Assembly (NCBI GenBank): GCA_900542295.1
Contig: UQNJ01000005.1
Location: 54,459-118,458 of the forward strand
Source of the DNA: an uncultured Eubacteriales bacterium
Lineage (GTDB): Bacteria > Bacillota > Clostridia > Peptostreptococcales > Anaerovoracaceae
Direction: 5' to 3'
DNA: 64,000 bases
Shown here: piece after piece, positions 16,366 to 25,188 of the stretch
Layout: the number at the start of each line of letters is the position of its first letter
How positions within the stretch are numbered: the first letter of the stretch is position 1
Translations under genes and position numbers: made by a program
Notes under the pieces: model-generated
Databases searched by the model: none
Seen by the model: the letters and a program-made list of their open reading frames with translations, nothing else
Told to the model about the DNA's origin: nothing

Positions 16366-18594
16366 TTAAATTTTCTTTAGAGGCGCAATGCCCTTTGCCA
16401 GTTTTTTTCTTCCTACACTGTCAAACATTACAGTAACAGTTTTGTCATCGGTTTCAAGAACCAGCCCCTCACCGAATTTTCCATGACGCACCATGTCTCC
16501 TGTTTGAAAGTTCTGCATTCCCGATGAAGCATTTTGTTTTGCGGCTATCTTTGCATGAGCAAAAGGATCGTACGGCTTATACGGTGTACTTGATGCGAAT
16601 CCGTCAAGGCTTCCCGTGTCTGTTCCCACAGACCCCCCTTTTCTGCTTTTAGGTACATACACCATATCGCCGGCCGGGTCCAGGACCTTCGGGTCAATCT
16701 CCCTCAAAAACTTGGACTCTCTTGTATAATCACCGCTGCCATAAAGTACACGATAAGCGGCACTTGTCAGAAACAGCCTTTCCTTCGCCCTTGTAATTCC
16801 GACATAGCAAAGCCGTCTTTCTTCTTCAAGTCCCTCTTCGCTGTCCATTGCTCTATGACCCGGAAAAAGACCGTCTTCCATTCCCGGCATAAACACCACT
16901 GGAAATTCAAGTCCCTTTGCACTGTGCATAGTCATCAGCGTCACCTTGCCTGACTCCGATTCGTACTTATCCGCATCTCCGTCGGTAGCAACCTTCTCAA
17001 GAAACTCTTCAAGAGTAGCCGCCTCTCCTGCTTCAGCTTTTTCCTTTTCAAAATCGTAAATAAACGATTTAAAATCCAGCAGATTTTCTATGCGTCCTTC
17101 CGCCTCCGGAGTGTTCTCATCTTCCAGTGCTTTCATATATCCAGTTCTTACTATCAGGTTATCGTAGATATCCAATATTCTCAGGTTTTCTTTTTCTCTT
17201 CGGCAAAGTTTTAAGGTTTCGGTCATAGCTCTTACGGAATCACGAGACTTGGCAGGTAATCCTGCTATTATTTCAGGGTCTGAAACAGTTGTTAGCATAG
17301 ATTCTCCCCTCACCATCGCAAGCGCCCTGAGCTTTTCTATTGTCTTTGCTCCTATTCCTCTCTTAGGCTCATTTATTACTCTGAGGAATGCCATCTCATC
17401 CTCCGGATTTGAAACAAGCCTCATATATGAGATCATGTCTTTGGTTTCTTTTCTCTCATAGAAGCTGAACCCTGAAAGTATCTGATAAGGTATTCCTCTT
17501 TTTTTTAGTGCTTCTTCAAAAAGCCTTGACTGAGCATTGGTTCTGTAAAGAATTGCAAAATCGTCATAGCTTCTCTTGGGGCCTTCAAGAAAACTTATTT
17601 CCCCTGCTATGTACCTGGCTTCCTCCTTGTCGTTCTCCAATCGTGAATAGACGATTTTATCTCCGTCATCACGGTCTGTCCAAAGTTTTTTTGCTTTTCT
17701 GCCCTTGTTGTTCTTTATTACAGAGTGTGCCGCAGCCAGAATGTTACCGTATGAACGATAATTCTGCTCTAACTTTATCACCTCAGCTGCCGGAAAGTCT
17801 TTCTCAAAGTCGAGAATATTTCTTATATCGGCACCTCTCCATTCATATATACATTGGTCGTCATCTCCCACTACGCATATGTTTTGATGCTCCTTAGCAA
17901 GCAATTTAATTATCTGATACTGAATATGATTTGTATCCTGATATTCATCTACCATTATGTACCGGAATCTGCTTCTGTATTCTCTCAGTATCACAGGATT
18001 ATCTCTTAAAACATGCAGGGCATTTCTCAAAAGGTCATCAAAGTCCATCGCATTGTTTTTTTTCAGTCTCACCTGATATTCCCTGTACACTTTATATATT
18101 ACTTTGCTCCTGAAATTTTCTCCCTCTCTTTTGAGATACTCCTCCGGTCCTCTGTCTGCTTCCTTTTCTTTACTTATTATTGAGGCTAAATAGTTTATCG
18201 GGTAATCCTTGGTGTCGATATTAAGGTCTTTAAGAATATTTTTGAAGAGTGCCTTCTGATCCACTGTATCATATACTACGAAGTTCTTTGCATATCCTGC
18301 CGCTTCAAAATATTCTCTGAGAATTCTCAGACTCATTGAATGAAACGTCAGTATCCACATCCCCCTACATGAAACTCCTAATTTTTCAACTCTCTCTCTC
18401 ATCTCCTGAGCTGCTTTATTTGTAAAAGTTACTGCAAGTATATTATAAGGGCTTACTCCCTGTTCAATCATATATGCTATTCTATGGGTCATTGTTGCCG
18501 TTTTGCCGCTTCCGGCGCCTGCAAGTATCAGCAGCGGCCCTTCCATATGAACGGCCGCTTTCCTTTGCTCTATATTAAGATTTTCCAGATTCAT
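16366..18594 (-). CDS. pcrA: ATP-dependent DNA helicase PcrA (UvrD family)
   Basis: 742 residues of superfamily 1A helicase: Walker A AGAGSGKTATM near residue 26-36, Walker B VDEYQDTN, motif III DDDQCIYEWRGA, motif IV QNYRS, motif V MTMHSAKGLEFPVVF and motif VI EERRLCYVGITRAK. The C-terminal tail (GDMVRHGKFGEGLVL) is the PcrA RNA-polymerase-interaction (Tudor-like) segment. Acts in rolling-circle replication and repair. Confidence 0.98.
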   Translation of the reverse strand: MNLENLNIEQRKAAVHMEGPLLILAGAGSGKTATMTHRIAYMIEQGVSPYNILAVTFTNKAAQEMRERVEKLGVSCRGMWILTFHSMSLRILREYFEAAGYAKNFVVYDTVDQKALFKNILKDLNIDTKDYPINYLASIISKEKEADRGPEEYLKREGENFRSKVIYKVYREYQVRLKKNNAMDFDDLLRNALHVLRDNPVILREYRSRFRYIMVDEYQDTNHIQYQIIKLLAKEHQNICVVGDDDQCIYEWRGADIRNILDFEKDFPAAEVIKLEQNYRSYGNILAAAHSVIKNNKGRKAKKLWTDRDDGDKIVYSRLENDKEEARYIAGEISFLEGPKRSYDDFAILYRTNAQSRLFEEALKKRGIPYQILSGFSFYERKETKDMISYMRLVSNPEDEMAFLRVINEPKRGIGAKTIEKLRALAMVRGESMLTTVSDPEIIAGLPAKSRDSVRAMTETLKLCRREKENLRILDIYDNLIVRTGYMKALEDENTPEAEGRIENLLDFKSFIYDFEKEKAEAGEAATLEEFLEKVATDGDADKYESESGKVTLMTMHSAKGLEFPVVFMPGMEDGLFPGHRAMDSEEGLEEERRLCYVGITRAKERLFLTSAAYRVLYGSGDYTRESKFLREIDPKVLDPAGDMVYVPKSRKGGSVGTDTGSLDGFASSTPYKPYDPFAHAKIAAKQNASSGMQNFQTGDMVRHGKFGEGLVLETDDKTVTVMFDSVGRKKLAKGIAPLKKI

Positions 18595-18644
18595 TTATAT
18601 TCTTACTCCTTACCGTATCATTTTAGGCTTTTCTTTTATGTCTG

Positions 18645-18673
18645 ATTATATCATTTTTACACCTTATTTTCTA
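18645..18673 (-). promoter_or_regulatory. promoter for pcrA-ligA
   Basis: TAGAAA, 17 bases, TATAAT with an extended -10 (TGATATAAT), about 50 bases before the pcrA start. Confidence 0.6.
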
Positions 18674-18717
18674 CCGCAAAATACCGGAAATACTGTTCTG
18701 TCCAATCTTCAATAATA

Positions 18718-18742
18718 CGAAAAGCCGCCATTGCGGCGGCTT
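18718..18742 (-). terminator. terminator of the decarboxylase operon
   Basis: A GC-rich hairpin AAGCCGCC/GGCGGCTT with loop ATTGC, followed on the minus strand by TTTTCG. It lies 66 bases after the Lrp stop and before the pcrA promoter. Confidence 0.7.
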
Positions 18743-18808
18743 GCTTGATGAGTTATACTATGGATTTTTTATTCTCACCGTGTATTATACGGTTTTTCTT
18801 TGATTGTT

Positions 18809-19237
18809 CTACGGTCTGTCTAAAATAGTGGAAAACACAACGGAAGTCTCAGTCTTCCCGAATTTTTGAAGTTTACCCATAAATGCATCCAATAATCCTG
18901 TCGAAGAAAAAATTACTTTAAGAAGCATTGAATATTCTCCCGTTATATGATTTCCCTCCAGAACACACTCGTGTTTGTTTATGAAATCATAAAATTCCTG
19001 ACTTTTTTCGGGAGGTACACTTACCAATATAAATGCCTTTATTCCATATCCCAACTTCTCCATATTAAGTTTGGCATGAATTCCTTCTATATAACCTTCT
19101 CTTTCCAGCTTATCTATTCTTGCCGCTACTGCAGGGGTAGTTAAAAATACCTCTGAAGACAGGTCTTTCAAAGACATTCGGCCATTAGCCCTAAGTGATT
19201 CTATTATTTTCAAATCGATTTCATCAAGACTTTTCAT
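18809..19237 (-). CDS. Lrp/AsnC-family transcriptional regulator
   Basis: 142 residues. An N-terminal winged helix-turn-helix (DLKIIESLRANGRMSLKDLS, then TTPAVAARIDKLEREGYI) is joined to a ligand-binding RAM domain (FILVSVPP, HITGEYSMLLKVIF). Such proteins usually sense amino acids. It starts three bases after the aminotransferase stop, so it is the last gene of the decarboxylase operon and may regulate that operon in response to an amino acid. Confidence 0.95.
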   Translation of the reverse strand: MKSLDEIDLKIIESLRANGRMSLKDLSSEVFLTTPAVAARIDKLEREGYIEGIHAKLNMEKLGYGIKAFILVSVPPEKSQEFYDFINKHECVLEGNHITGEYSMLLKVIFSSTGLLDAFMGKLQKFGKTETSVVFSTILDRP

Positions 19238-19240
19238 TTT

Positions 19241-20476
19241 CTATAATCCGCATCTTGCCATTGCTGTCTTAATCTTAGCCGGCATGAGCCTGCACTCCTT
19301 TTCAGTATTGGATGAAACAGATACTCTGATTCCCTGTCCTAAAGTTACTACATAGACATTATCCTTCTGAAGTTCTTCGCTCACTTCTTCTGCCTTAGCG
19401 CATGGAACAGTTATGAAGAATCCTGAGTCATAAGGGCATATTTTAAGGTCTGCTGCAGCAGCCCCCTCCATAAAGGCTTTTCCTCTCTTTTGAAGTATCT
19501 CCATATAAATATCACGCTCATCTGTGACACCGGCAAAAAGCTCTTTATTTCCCATTATGTCCGAAAGAACGGTCATCGCTGCTCTATTTCCGTTTGACCA
19601 GGAACCCCTACATTCCACACTCATAATATCTTTAAATTCTTTAGCTGTCTCTTCATCAGGAGCCATGCAAATCAATGCACCTAATCTCATTCCATACATA
19701 GTATATCCTTTTGATGCGGAGAAGGCAATAAGCGGAAGCATATTTGCAGGCGGATTTTCAAGCTTTTTAAAGAATTTTCTGTATTCTGCAGCATCACCTG
19801 CAAAATCCAGATATGCTATGTCTGTCAAGATCACAACCTTTTTATCATGAAGCTTCTTTACAACCGAAATCAAATTATCCCAATCCTCTAATGTAAAAGT
19901 ATATCCTGTGGGATTGTGTGCAGGAGTATTTACAATTACCAGAACCTGCTCCTGAGTTTCAAGCAGTTTCAGAAGAGAATCTTCAAATGAATCGACATTA
20001 AATTTACGATCATTGTCAAAAAGCTTGTATGTAGTAATTTCCCTGCCGATTTCTGAAGCAATTATGCTGTATGGGCTCCAATGCCAGTCGGAAGTCAAAA
20101 CCTTATCACCGACAGCAGTGTATGCAGATATTGCATTTCTTATGGCTCCCGTTCCTCCGGGAGTATAGCAGGCCTCAAGAAAAGAGTTCGGCATCTCATC
20201 AAGGAAAACCGCCTTTTTAACTGCTTCTATATAGTCAGGTGTTCCAAGAATAGGTGCATAAGCCGCATAATCCTCCGGTTTAAGTTTATGTATACATTCG
20301 GTTACAGAGTCTAAAACCACTAAATCACCGTCATCATTCATCAACACACCTATAGTTGAATTTATAACATTATCTCTGCCTAAAGCAGCAGTCTTTGCCT
20401 TAGCCTTCTGAGAAACTCCAAATAATTTATCGGGTGCTCCTATATTTTTTCTTCCGTTTTCTTTTGCGAAAATCAT
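19241..20476 (-). CDS. class I/II PLP-dependent aminotransferase
   Basis: 411 residues, fold type I, aspartate/aromatic aminotransferase branch. Seen: NTPAHNPTGY at 183-192, the cofactor aspartate D219 in LTDIAYLDF, the Schiff-base lysine K256 in SASKGYTMYG, and a carboxylate-binding arginine in GQGIRVSVSS. The start is the ATG preceded by AAAGGAG. Its place between the decarboxylase genes and an Lrp regulator suggests it feeds them an oxo acid, for example oxaloacetate from aspartate; that is inference. A close paralogue lies at 55347-56594. Confidence 0.9.
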   Translation of the reverse strand: MIFAKENGRKNIGAPDKLFGVSQKAKAKTAALGRDNVINSTIGVLMNDDGDLVVLDSVTECIHKLKPEDYAAYAPILGTPDYIEAVKKAVFLDEMPNSFLEACYTPGGTGAIRNAISAYTAVGDKVLTSDWHWSPYSIIASEIGREITTYKLFDNDRKFNVDSFEDSLLKLLETQEQVLVIVNTPAHNPTGYTFTLEDWDNLISVVKKLHDKKVVILTDIAYLDFAGDAAEYRKFFKKLENPPANMLPLIAFSASKGYTMYGMRLGALICMAPDEETAKEFKDIMSVECRGSWSNGNRAAMTVLSDIMGNKELFAGVTDERDIYMEILQKRGKAFMEGAAAADLKICPYDSGFFITVPCAKAEEVSEELQKDNVYVVTLGQGIRVSVSSNTEKECRLMPAKIKTAMARCGL

Positions 20477-20497
20477 TCTATCTTCTCCTTTCATTTA

Positions 20498-21904
20498 TTA
20501 AACAGGATATGCTTTATTTTTATAATCATAAAGAGTTGTATCTATTCCCTTCCTTGCTGCTTCTCGCCTTTCAAAAAATTCAGACGCTACCTGCGGGAAC
20601 ATAGCATATGTGAGAATGTCCTCTGTGCAGGTCATATAGTTTCCAAGTTCCCTCCGCAGTTTTTCAAGCTCAGGCTCTATCAGATCTGCCGGTCTCACAT
20701 CAACCGGATTTTCATCTCCAATTGCGTTTCTCTGAACTTCAATGTTAAACGGCTTTATGGTTTTTCCATAGTCGCCGTGCAGAAAAGCTTTCGTTTCGCC
20801 TGACATCAATTTATATCTCTCACCGCTCAAAACATTGAGCACCGCCTGAGTTCCAACAATCTGAGAAGACGGCGTTACAAGAGGCGGCTGCCCCAAATCT
20901 CCGCGAACTCTCGGAATCTCTTCCATGACTTCATAAAATCTGTCCATCGCTTTCTGCTCTTTAAGCTGCATCATCATATTTGACAGCATTCCTCCCGGAA
21001 CTTGATACACCAATGTATTTATATCCACACCCAGTACTTTTGGATTTATTCGCCCTTCATCAATAAGTTTATCCATTATTTTTCTGAAATAGTTTGAAAC
21101 CTCCATCAACATATCAGTGTTAAGCATAGGGTCCTTAGCTGTACCTTTATATATCTGTGCGATCACCTCGGTAGCCGGCTGGCTGGTTCCCATGGCAAAC
21201 GGTGATATGGCCGTATCCACGGCGTCACATCCTGCTTCTATACCCTGAATGTATGTAACAGGTGCCATTCCTCCCGTACAGTGACTGTGGAGATGAACCG
21301 GTATTTTGATTCTGCTCTTTAAAGATTTTATTATTTGATTTGCCGCAGCAGGCTCCAAAATTCCTGCCATATCCTTTATACATATGGAGTCGGCTCCTAT
21401 ACTTTCCATATCTGAAATAAGATTCATCCAATATTCGATATCATATCCGTCTCCTGTCGTGTATGCTGCTGCAAGCTGAACCTCCGCACCCTCTTTTCTG
21501 GCAGCCTTAACTGCCGTCTCCACATTTCTCAAATCATTGAGAGCATCAAAAATTCTTATTATATCTATTCCTTCTGAAACAGATCTCTTTACAAATGCTT
21601 CAACTGTATCATCTGCATAATGCCTGTACCCGAGGAGATTTTGCCCTCTTAAAAGCATTTGAAGCTTACTGCCACTTAATCCCTTTCTAAGCTTTCTCAA
21701 CCTGTCCCATGGGTTCTCGTTCAGAAATCTCAAAGATGCGTCAAAAGTAGCCCCTCCCCAACATTCTATGGAATAGTATCCTACTTCGTTCATTGCATCA
21801 AGAATAGGTTCCATCTCTTCTGTAGTCATTCTTGTTGCGATGAGTGACTGCTGAGCATCTCTCAAAACAGTTTCGGTTATCTTAAGTCTGTTATCACAAT
21901 TCAT
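20498..21904 (-). CDS. oadA: oxaloacetate decarboxylase alpha-type carboxyltransferase subunit
   Basis: 468 residues of the OadA/PycB/transcarboxylase-5S family, which moves CO2 between oxaloacetate/pyruvate and biotin. Clear blocks are RDAQQSLIATRM (the family usually has RDAHQS), ECWGGATFDA, LLRGQNLLGYRHYADD, the catalytic lysine in CIKDMAG, and the metal histidines in HLHSHCTGGMA. It lacks the C-terminal biotin domain of fused OadA; a separate biotin carrier is encoded three genes up. It lies 11 bases after oadB. Without biochemistry it could equally be the 5S-like subunit of a transcarboxylase. Confidence 0.92.
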   Translation of the reverse strand: MNCDNRLKITETVLRDAQQSLIATRMTTEEMEPILDAMNEVGYYSIECWGGATFDASLRFLNENPWDRLRKLRKGLSGSKLQMLLRGQNLLGYRHYADDTVEAFVKRSVSEGIDIIRIFDALNDLRNVETAVKAARKEGAEVQLAAAYTTGDGYDIEYWMNLISDMESIGADSICIKDMAGILEPAAANQIIKSLKSRIKIPVHLHSHCTGGMAPVTYIQGIEAGCDAVDTAISPFAMGTSQPATEVIAQIYKGTAKDPMLNTDMLMEVSNYFRKIMDKLIDEGRINPKVLGVDINTLVYQVPGGMLSNMMMQLKEQKAMDRFYEVMEEIPRVRGDLGQPPLVTPSSQIVGTQAVLNVLSGERYKLMSGETKAFLHGDYGKTIKPFNIEVQRNAIGDENPVDVRPADLIEPELEKLRRELGNYMTCTEDILTYAMFPQVASEFFERREAARKGIDTTLYDYKNKAYPV

Positions 21905-21915
21905 AAATTACTCCT

Positions 21916-23040
21916 TTAAACTCCGAATACGGACATGAACACACCTGCCGCTACGGCTGTGCCTATAACGCCCGCCACATTTGGCCCCATTGCGTGCATA
22001 AGTAAAAAGTTCGTCGGATCTTCTTCTGCACCTACCTTCTGTGCTACCCTTGCAGACATAGGTACAGCTGATACTCCTGCCGCTCCTATCAGAGGGTTTA
22101 TCCTGCCTCCGCTGAGTCGGCACATTATTTTTCCGAAAATGACACCGGCAGCAGTGGCGATACAGAATGCCGAAAGTCCCAGCACCACAATCTTTATGGT
22201 TTCCCACTTAAGAAAAGCTTCTGCACTTGTTGTCGCACCTACCGATGTTCCCAAAAGAATCACAACTATATACATCAGTCCGTTAGATGCTGTCTCTGTA
22301 AGCTGTCTTACGACTCCGCTTTCCCTGAAAAGATTGCCAAGCATCAGCATCCCTATAAGCGGCGTAGTTGACGGAAGAAGAGAACAGACTACTATAGTTA
22401 CGATTACAGGAAACAATATTCTTTCTTTTTTGCTTACCTTTCTAAGCTGCTGCATCTTTATGGCTCGTTCTTCTTTAGTCGTCAGTGCCCTCATAATAGG
22501 CGGCTGTATTATTGGAACCAGCGCCATATAAGAATATGCAGCTACAGCAATAGGCCCCATGATATCACTTTGGCCAAGCTTCATGGCAAGAAATATGGAA
22601 GTAGGTCCGTCAGCCCCTCCTATGATTGCTATGGCTGCGGCTGCGGCCTTATTAAATCCCAAAAGCATTGCCAGTATATATGCCCCGAATACTCCGAACT
22701 GCGCTGACGCGCCAAGCAAAAAGCTCTTCGGATTTGCTATAAGAGGTCCGAAATCCGTCAGTGCGCCAACTCCCAAGAATATAAGAGACGGCAATATGGC
22801 CCACTCATCAAGTTTGAAGAAATAATAAAGCAGTCCTCCTTCTTGCATGATAGGCGGATAAATATTTACAAGAAGCATTCCGAAAGAGATTGGAAGCAAA
22901 AGCAGGGGTTCATACTTTTTTACTATGGCAAGGTACATAAAGAAACACGCAACTCCAACCATAACTGCATTCCCAAAGGTCAGACTGCAAAATGCTGTTT
23001 GCCTCAGCATATTCTCCAATGTATTCGTTATATATTCCAT
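21916..23040 (-). CDS. oadB: sodium-ion-translocating decarboxylase beta subunit
   Basis: 374 residues, nearly all membrane-embedded, matching the beta subunit shared by oxaloacetate, methylmalonyl-CoA and glutaconyl-CoA decarboxylases. The key loop IIGGADGPTSIF with its functional aspartate is present, as are PLIGMLMLGNLF and the C-terminal GAAGVSAVPMSARVAQ and HAMGPNVAGVIG. It decarboxylates carboxybiotin and pumps sodium outward. The 12-base spacing to the biotin-carrier gene supports one complex. Confidence 0.97.
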   Translation of the reverse strand: MEYITNTLENMLRQTAFCSLTFGNAVMVGVACFFMYLAIVKKYEPLLLLPISFGMLLVNIYPPIMQEGGLLYYFFKLDEWAILPSLIFLGVGALTDFGPLIANPKSFLLGASAQFGVFGAYILAMLLGFNKAAAAAIAIIGGADGPTSIFLAMKLGQSDIMGPIAVAAYSYMALVPIIQPPIMRALTTKEERAIKMQQLRKVSKKERILFPVIVTIVVCSLLPSTTPLIGMLMLGNLFRESGVVRQLTETASNGLMYIVVILLGTSVGATTSAEAFLKWETIKIVVLGLSAFCIATAAGVIFGKIMCRLSGGRINPLIGAAGVSAVPMSARVAQKVGAEEDPTNFLLMHAMGPNVAGVIGTAVAAGVFMSVFGV

Positions 23041-23052
23041 AACTGTTTTCTC

Positions 23053-23424
23053 CTATGCCACTACAGCAATTTCCTGTCCCATGTCTACTGAATCGCCTTC
23101 TCTTACAAAAAGCCTGTTGACTCTGCCGTCACAAGGAGCTACAACCGGTATCTCCATCTTCATTGACTCCAAAACCAATATACTGTCGCCTCTCTTTATG
23201 TTATCGCCCTCTGAGGCAACTATCTTCCATACTTTCCCTGCGGTTCCCGCTGTCACCTTACTTCCATTTTGCGGTTGACTTTCCTTTTCCCCGATATTTT
23301 TTCTCACATCATGCCTGCTTTCTCTGCTTTCAGTCATGTCTATTCCTGTATCGTTTGCCTCACTTCTTTTTTCCACTTCCACTTCGTATTCCACTCCGTT
23401 GACTCTTATTGTATACTTCTCCAT
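23053..23424 (-). CDS. biotin carrier subunit of the decarboxylase
   Basis: 123 residues. A short N-terminal strand region (YTIRVNGVEYEVEVE) and a charged linker lead to a biotinyl/lipoyl barrel at about 55-123 with the biotinylation motif ESMKM (target lysine K89). As a free carrier it can serve both carboxyltransferases of this operon and the OadB pump. Its start abuts the stop of the upstream OadG-like gene. Confidence 0.95.
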   Translation of the reverse strand: MEKYTIRVNGVEYEVEVEKRSEANDTGIDMTESRESRHDVRKNIGEKESQPQNGSKVTAGTAGKVWKIVASEGDNIKRGDSILVLESMKMEIPVVAPCDGRVNRLFVREGDSVDMGQEIAVVA

Positions 23425-23730
23425 TTATTTGCCTCTCTTTCTGATTGTTCTGACTACATACTCATCAAGGTTAAAATCTTCCTGATTATTTGCATTTTCC
23501 CTGTTAAATGCAGCAATTGCCGCCCCTATAACTGCCATTATCTCCTCTGAGCCTGTATTTTTTTCCTCTTCTCTGCCTGTTTCTTCTGCCTGATTTTTAG
23601 AATTTTCTTTATCCGGCATGAATTTAAACAAATATATTACAAAGCTAATAATCATAAGTATTAAAAAAACTGTTCCCATGCCCAGCAACGTATCAACGCC
23701 TGCCGACTCAAGTATCTCCATTACAGCCAT
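23425..23730 (-). CDS. OadG-like gamma subunit of the sodium-pump decarboxylase
   Basis: 101 residues. One N-terminal membrane helix (LLGMGTVFLILMIISFVIYLF in character), an acidic/lysine-rich linker and a conserved short tail (EEIMAVIGAAIAAF, then YVVRTIRKR). This is the shape of the assembly subunit that holds the alpha and beta subunits together. The ATG at 23730 fits GGAGG upstream and lies 16 bases after the previous stop; the frame itself is open further up, inside that gene. Confidence 0.85.
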   Translation of the reverse strand: MAVMEILESAGVDTLLGMGTVFLILMIISFVIYLFKFMPDKENSKNQAEETGREEEKNTGSEEIMAVIGAAIAAFNRENANNQEDFNLDEYVVRTIRKRGK

Positions 23731-23746
23731 GTGCTCCGAGCCTCCT

Positions 23747-25009
23747 TCAATATGTCCCATAAAATGTCTCAAAGGCACCGATAACATATTTTCTGCTTTC
23801 TTCAGGATCTATAGCCTTGTCTGCATAGCCTCTTTCAAGAAGAAAGTCCACATTGCAGCAGCTATGTTCATACTCGGCGGCTTTGTCAGATATATCAGCA
23901 GGTTTTAAGCCCGGACAAATTATAGACACTGCCTGATTTGGATTTATCATCATGACTCTGGCCTGCGGCCATGCAAAAACCACATCCATTGCAAAAGCCT
24001 TGCTTCCCATAAGTGTATATCCAAGCCCTGACCAATCTCCCATCAATATGCTCACCTTTGGTACCTTTGCCTTAACAATGTTTTCTGCCAATTGGCACAA
24101 TGCTTTTATCATTCCCGGCTCTTTAGCTCCTTCCATATCAACTCCGCAATTGCTGCCTGCCGACAGTATGCCTATATTAAAGCTGCTGCACAGATTTATA
24201 AATTGAGCAATCTTTTCGACATCTTGAACATCCATCCACAAATCGCCTTTTTCCCCTGTTCCGCCGACAACAGCTCCCACAGTTCTGCCCGCAAGCCTTA
24301 TAAATGCCGTGACTGTTTTCATACCTATCCCCGGCTTATATTCCTGTATGAATCTGTCGTCTGAAATTTCCTTAAGAAAGTCAACCGGACTAATGTTTTC
24401 TTCTCTCATGCCTTTACATAATCTGTTCAAGTCATCTTTAATATCACCCGGCTCATTTTCTCTCTCCTTTGATAAAGGCAAAATATCAAGAAGGCGGCTG
24501 ATAACATTTGGATTTTCTGTTTTACCTCTTTCAAGGATAAAATCAGCTGTCTCTGCCAATACAGCCATACTGCCTACAGAACTTTTATCCTTTATAATTA
24601 TCTGAAGAACTTTTGATTTTGCTTTCAGCACTTCTTTATACAAATCTGCAAAAGCTTCCAGCCCATCAACTGCCTCTTCTATTCTGAATCCTTTTGAATT
24701 TATAATCCCTATAACAGGAGCACCTGTTTTCTGTGCCATTTTGTACAATCTTTTAATCTTGCCTGCATGTGCAGCTCCCACAGTGCCTCCCATAACATCC
24801 TCATCCTGACAGAAAATAAATACTGCCTTTCCGTTCACTGTGCCATACCCGGTAACTACACCGTCAGAGCCGAAGACCACTTCAGGACTGTATATGGAGG
24901 TTTCTTTATCACAGGCTCTTGCTCCTATTTCAACAAAGCTTCCTTTATCCATAATATCTAAGACTTCTTTAAGCCCTTTTGTCATATTTTTTCTTTCTTT
25001 TCTTAACAT
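23747..25009 (-). CDS. divergent MmdA-type carboxyltransferase (acyl-CoA carboxylase CT domain)
   Basis: 420 residues, shorter than the usual 510-520 of MmdA/PccB/12S subunits. Family blocks are recognisable: DGVVTGYGTVNGKAVFIFCQD, the region GAPVIGIINSKGFRIEEAVDGLEAF, and near the end YTLMGSKAFAMDVVFAWPQARVMMINP. In place of the glycine-rich oxyanion segments (DSGGAR, GPCAGGAVY, RKAYGGAY) it has NSKGFR, KDKSSVGSM and GDWSGLGY. It opens the operon and may handle an acyl-CoA or have lost part of its activity. RBS GGAGG. Confidence 0.8.
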   Translation of the reverse strand: MLRKERKNMTKGLKEVLDIMDKGSFVEIGARACDKETSIYSPEVVFGSDGVVTGYGTVNGKAVFIFCQDEDVMGGTVGAAHAGKIKRLYKMAQKTGAPVIGIINSKGFRIEEAVDGLEAFADLYKEVLKAKSKVLQIIIKDKSSVGSMAVLAETADFILERGKTENPNVISRLLDILPLSKERENEPGDIKDDLNRLCKGMREENISPVDFLKEISDDRFIQEYKPGIGMKTVTAFIRLAGRTVGAVVGGTGEKGDLWMDVQDVEKIAQFINLCSSFNIGILSAGSNCGVDMEGAKEPGMIKALCQLAENIVKAKVPKVSILMGDWSGLGYTLMGSKAFAMDVVFAWPQARVMMINPNQAVSIICPGLKPADISDKAAEYEHSCCNVDFLLERGYADKAIDPEESRKYVIGAFETFYGTY

Positions 25010-25037
25010 TCCTATCCTCCACTCCGTTTTCGTAAAT

Positions 25038-25083
25038 AAAAAATACTCTTAAACCGTTGTAATGTCAACAGTTTAAGAGTATT
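25038..25083 (-). terminator. terminator of the cyclic-amide catabolic operon
   Basis: A long inverted repeat with arms AATACTCTTAAAC and GTTTAAGAGTATT, extended inside by CGTTG/CAACA. On the minus strand it is followed by a T-run and lies about 105 bases after the last transporter gene. Confidence 0.85.
25040..25068 (-). promoter_or_regulatory. candidate promoter for the decarboxylase operon, inside the terminator
   Basis: The minus strand has TTGACA in the loop side of the terminator, 17 bases, then TATTTT in its T-run, 30 bases before the carboxyltransferase start. If real, promoter and upstream terminator share sequence. Confidence 0.45.
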
Positions 25084-25188
25084 GCTAATTTAATAATAAC
25101 TTTGCCTTTTATACTTTATTTTATTAAGTTTTTAATTGCATTTTTTTATCTGGCTTTTATTGCAAATCACTATTCATACAGAAAATAT

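Noticed and set aside
21908..22207. 99-residue minus-strand ORF
   Set aside because: Overlaps oadB in another frame; oadB is certain.
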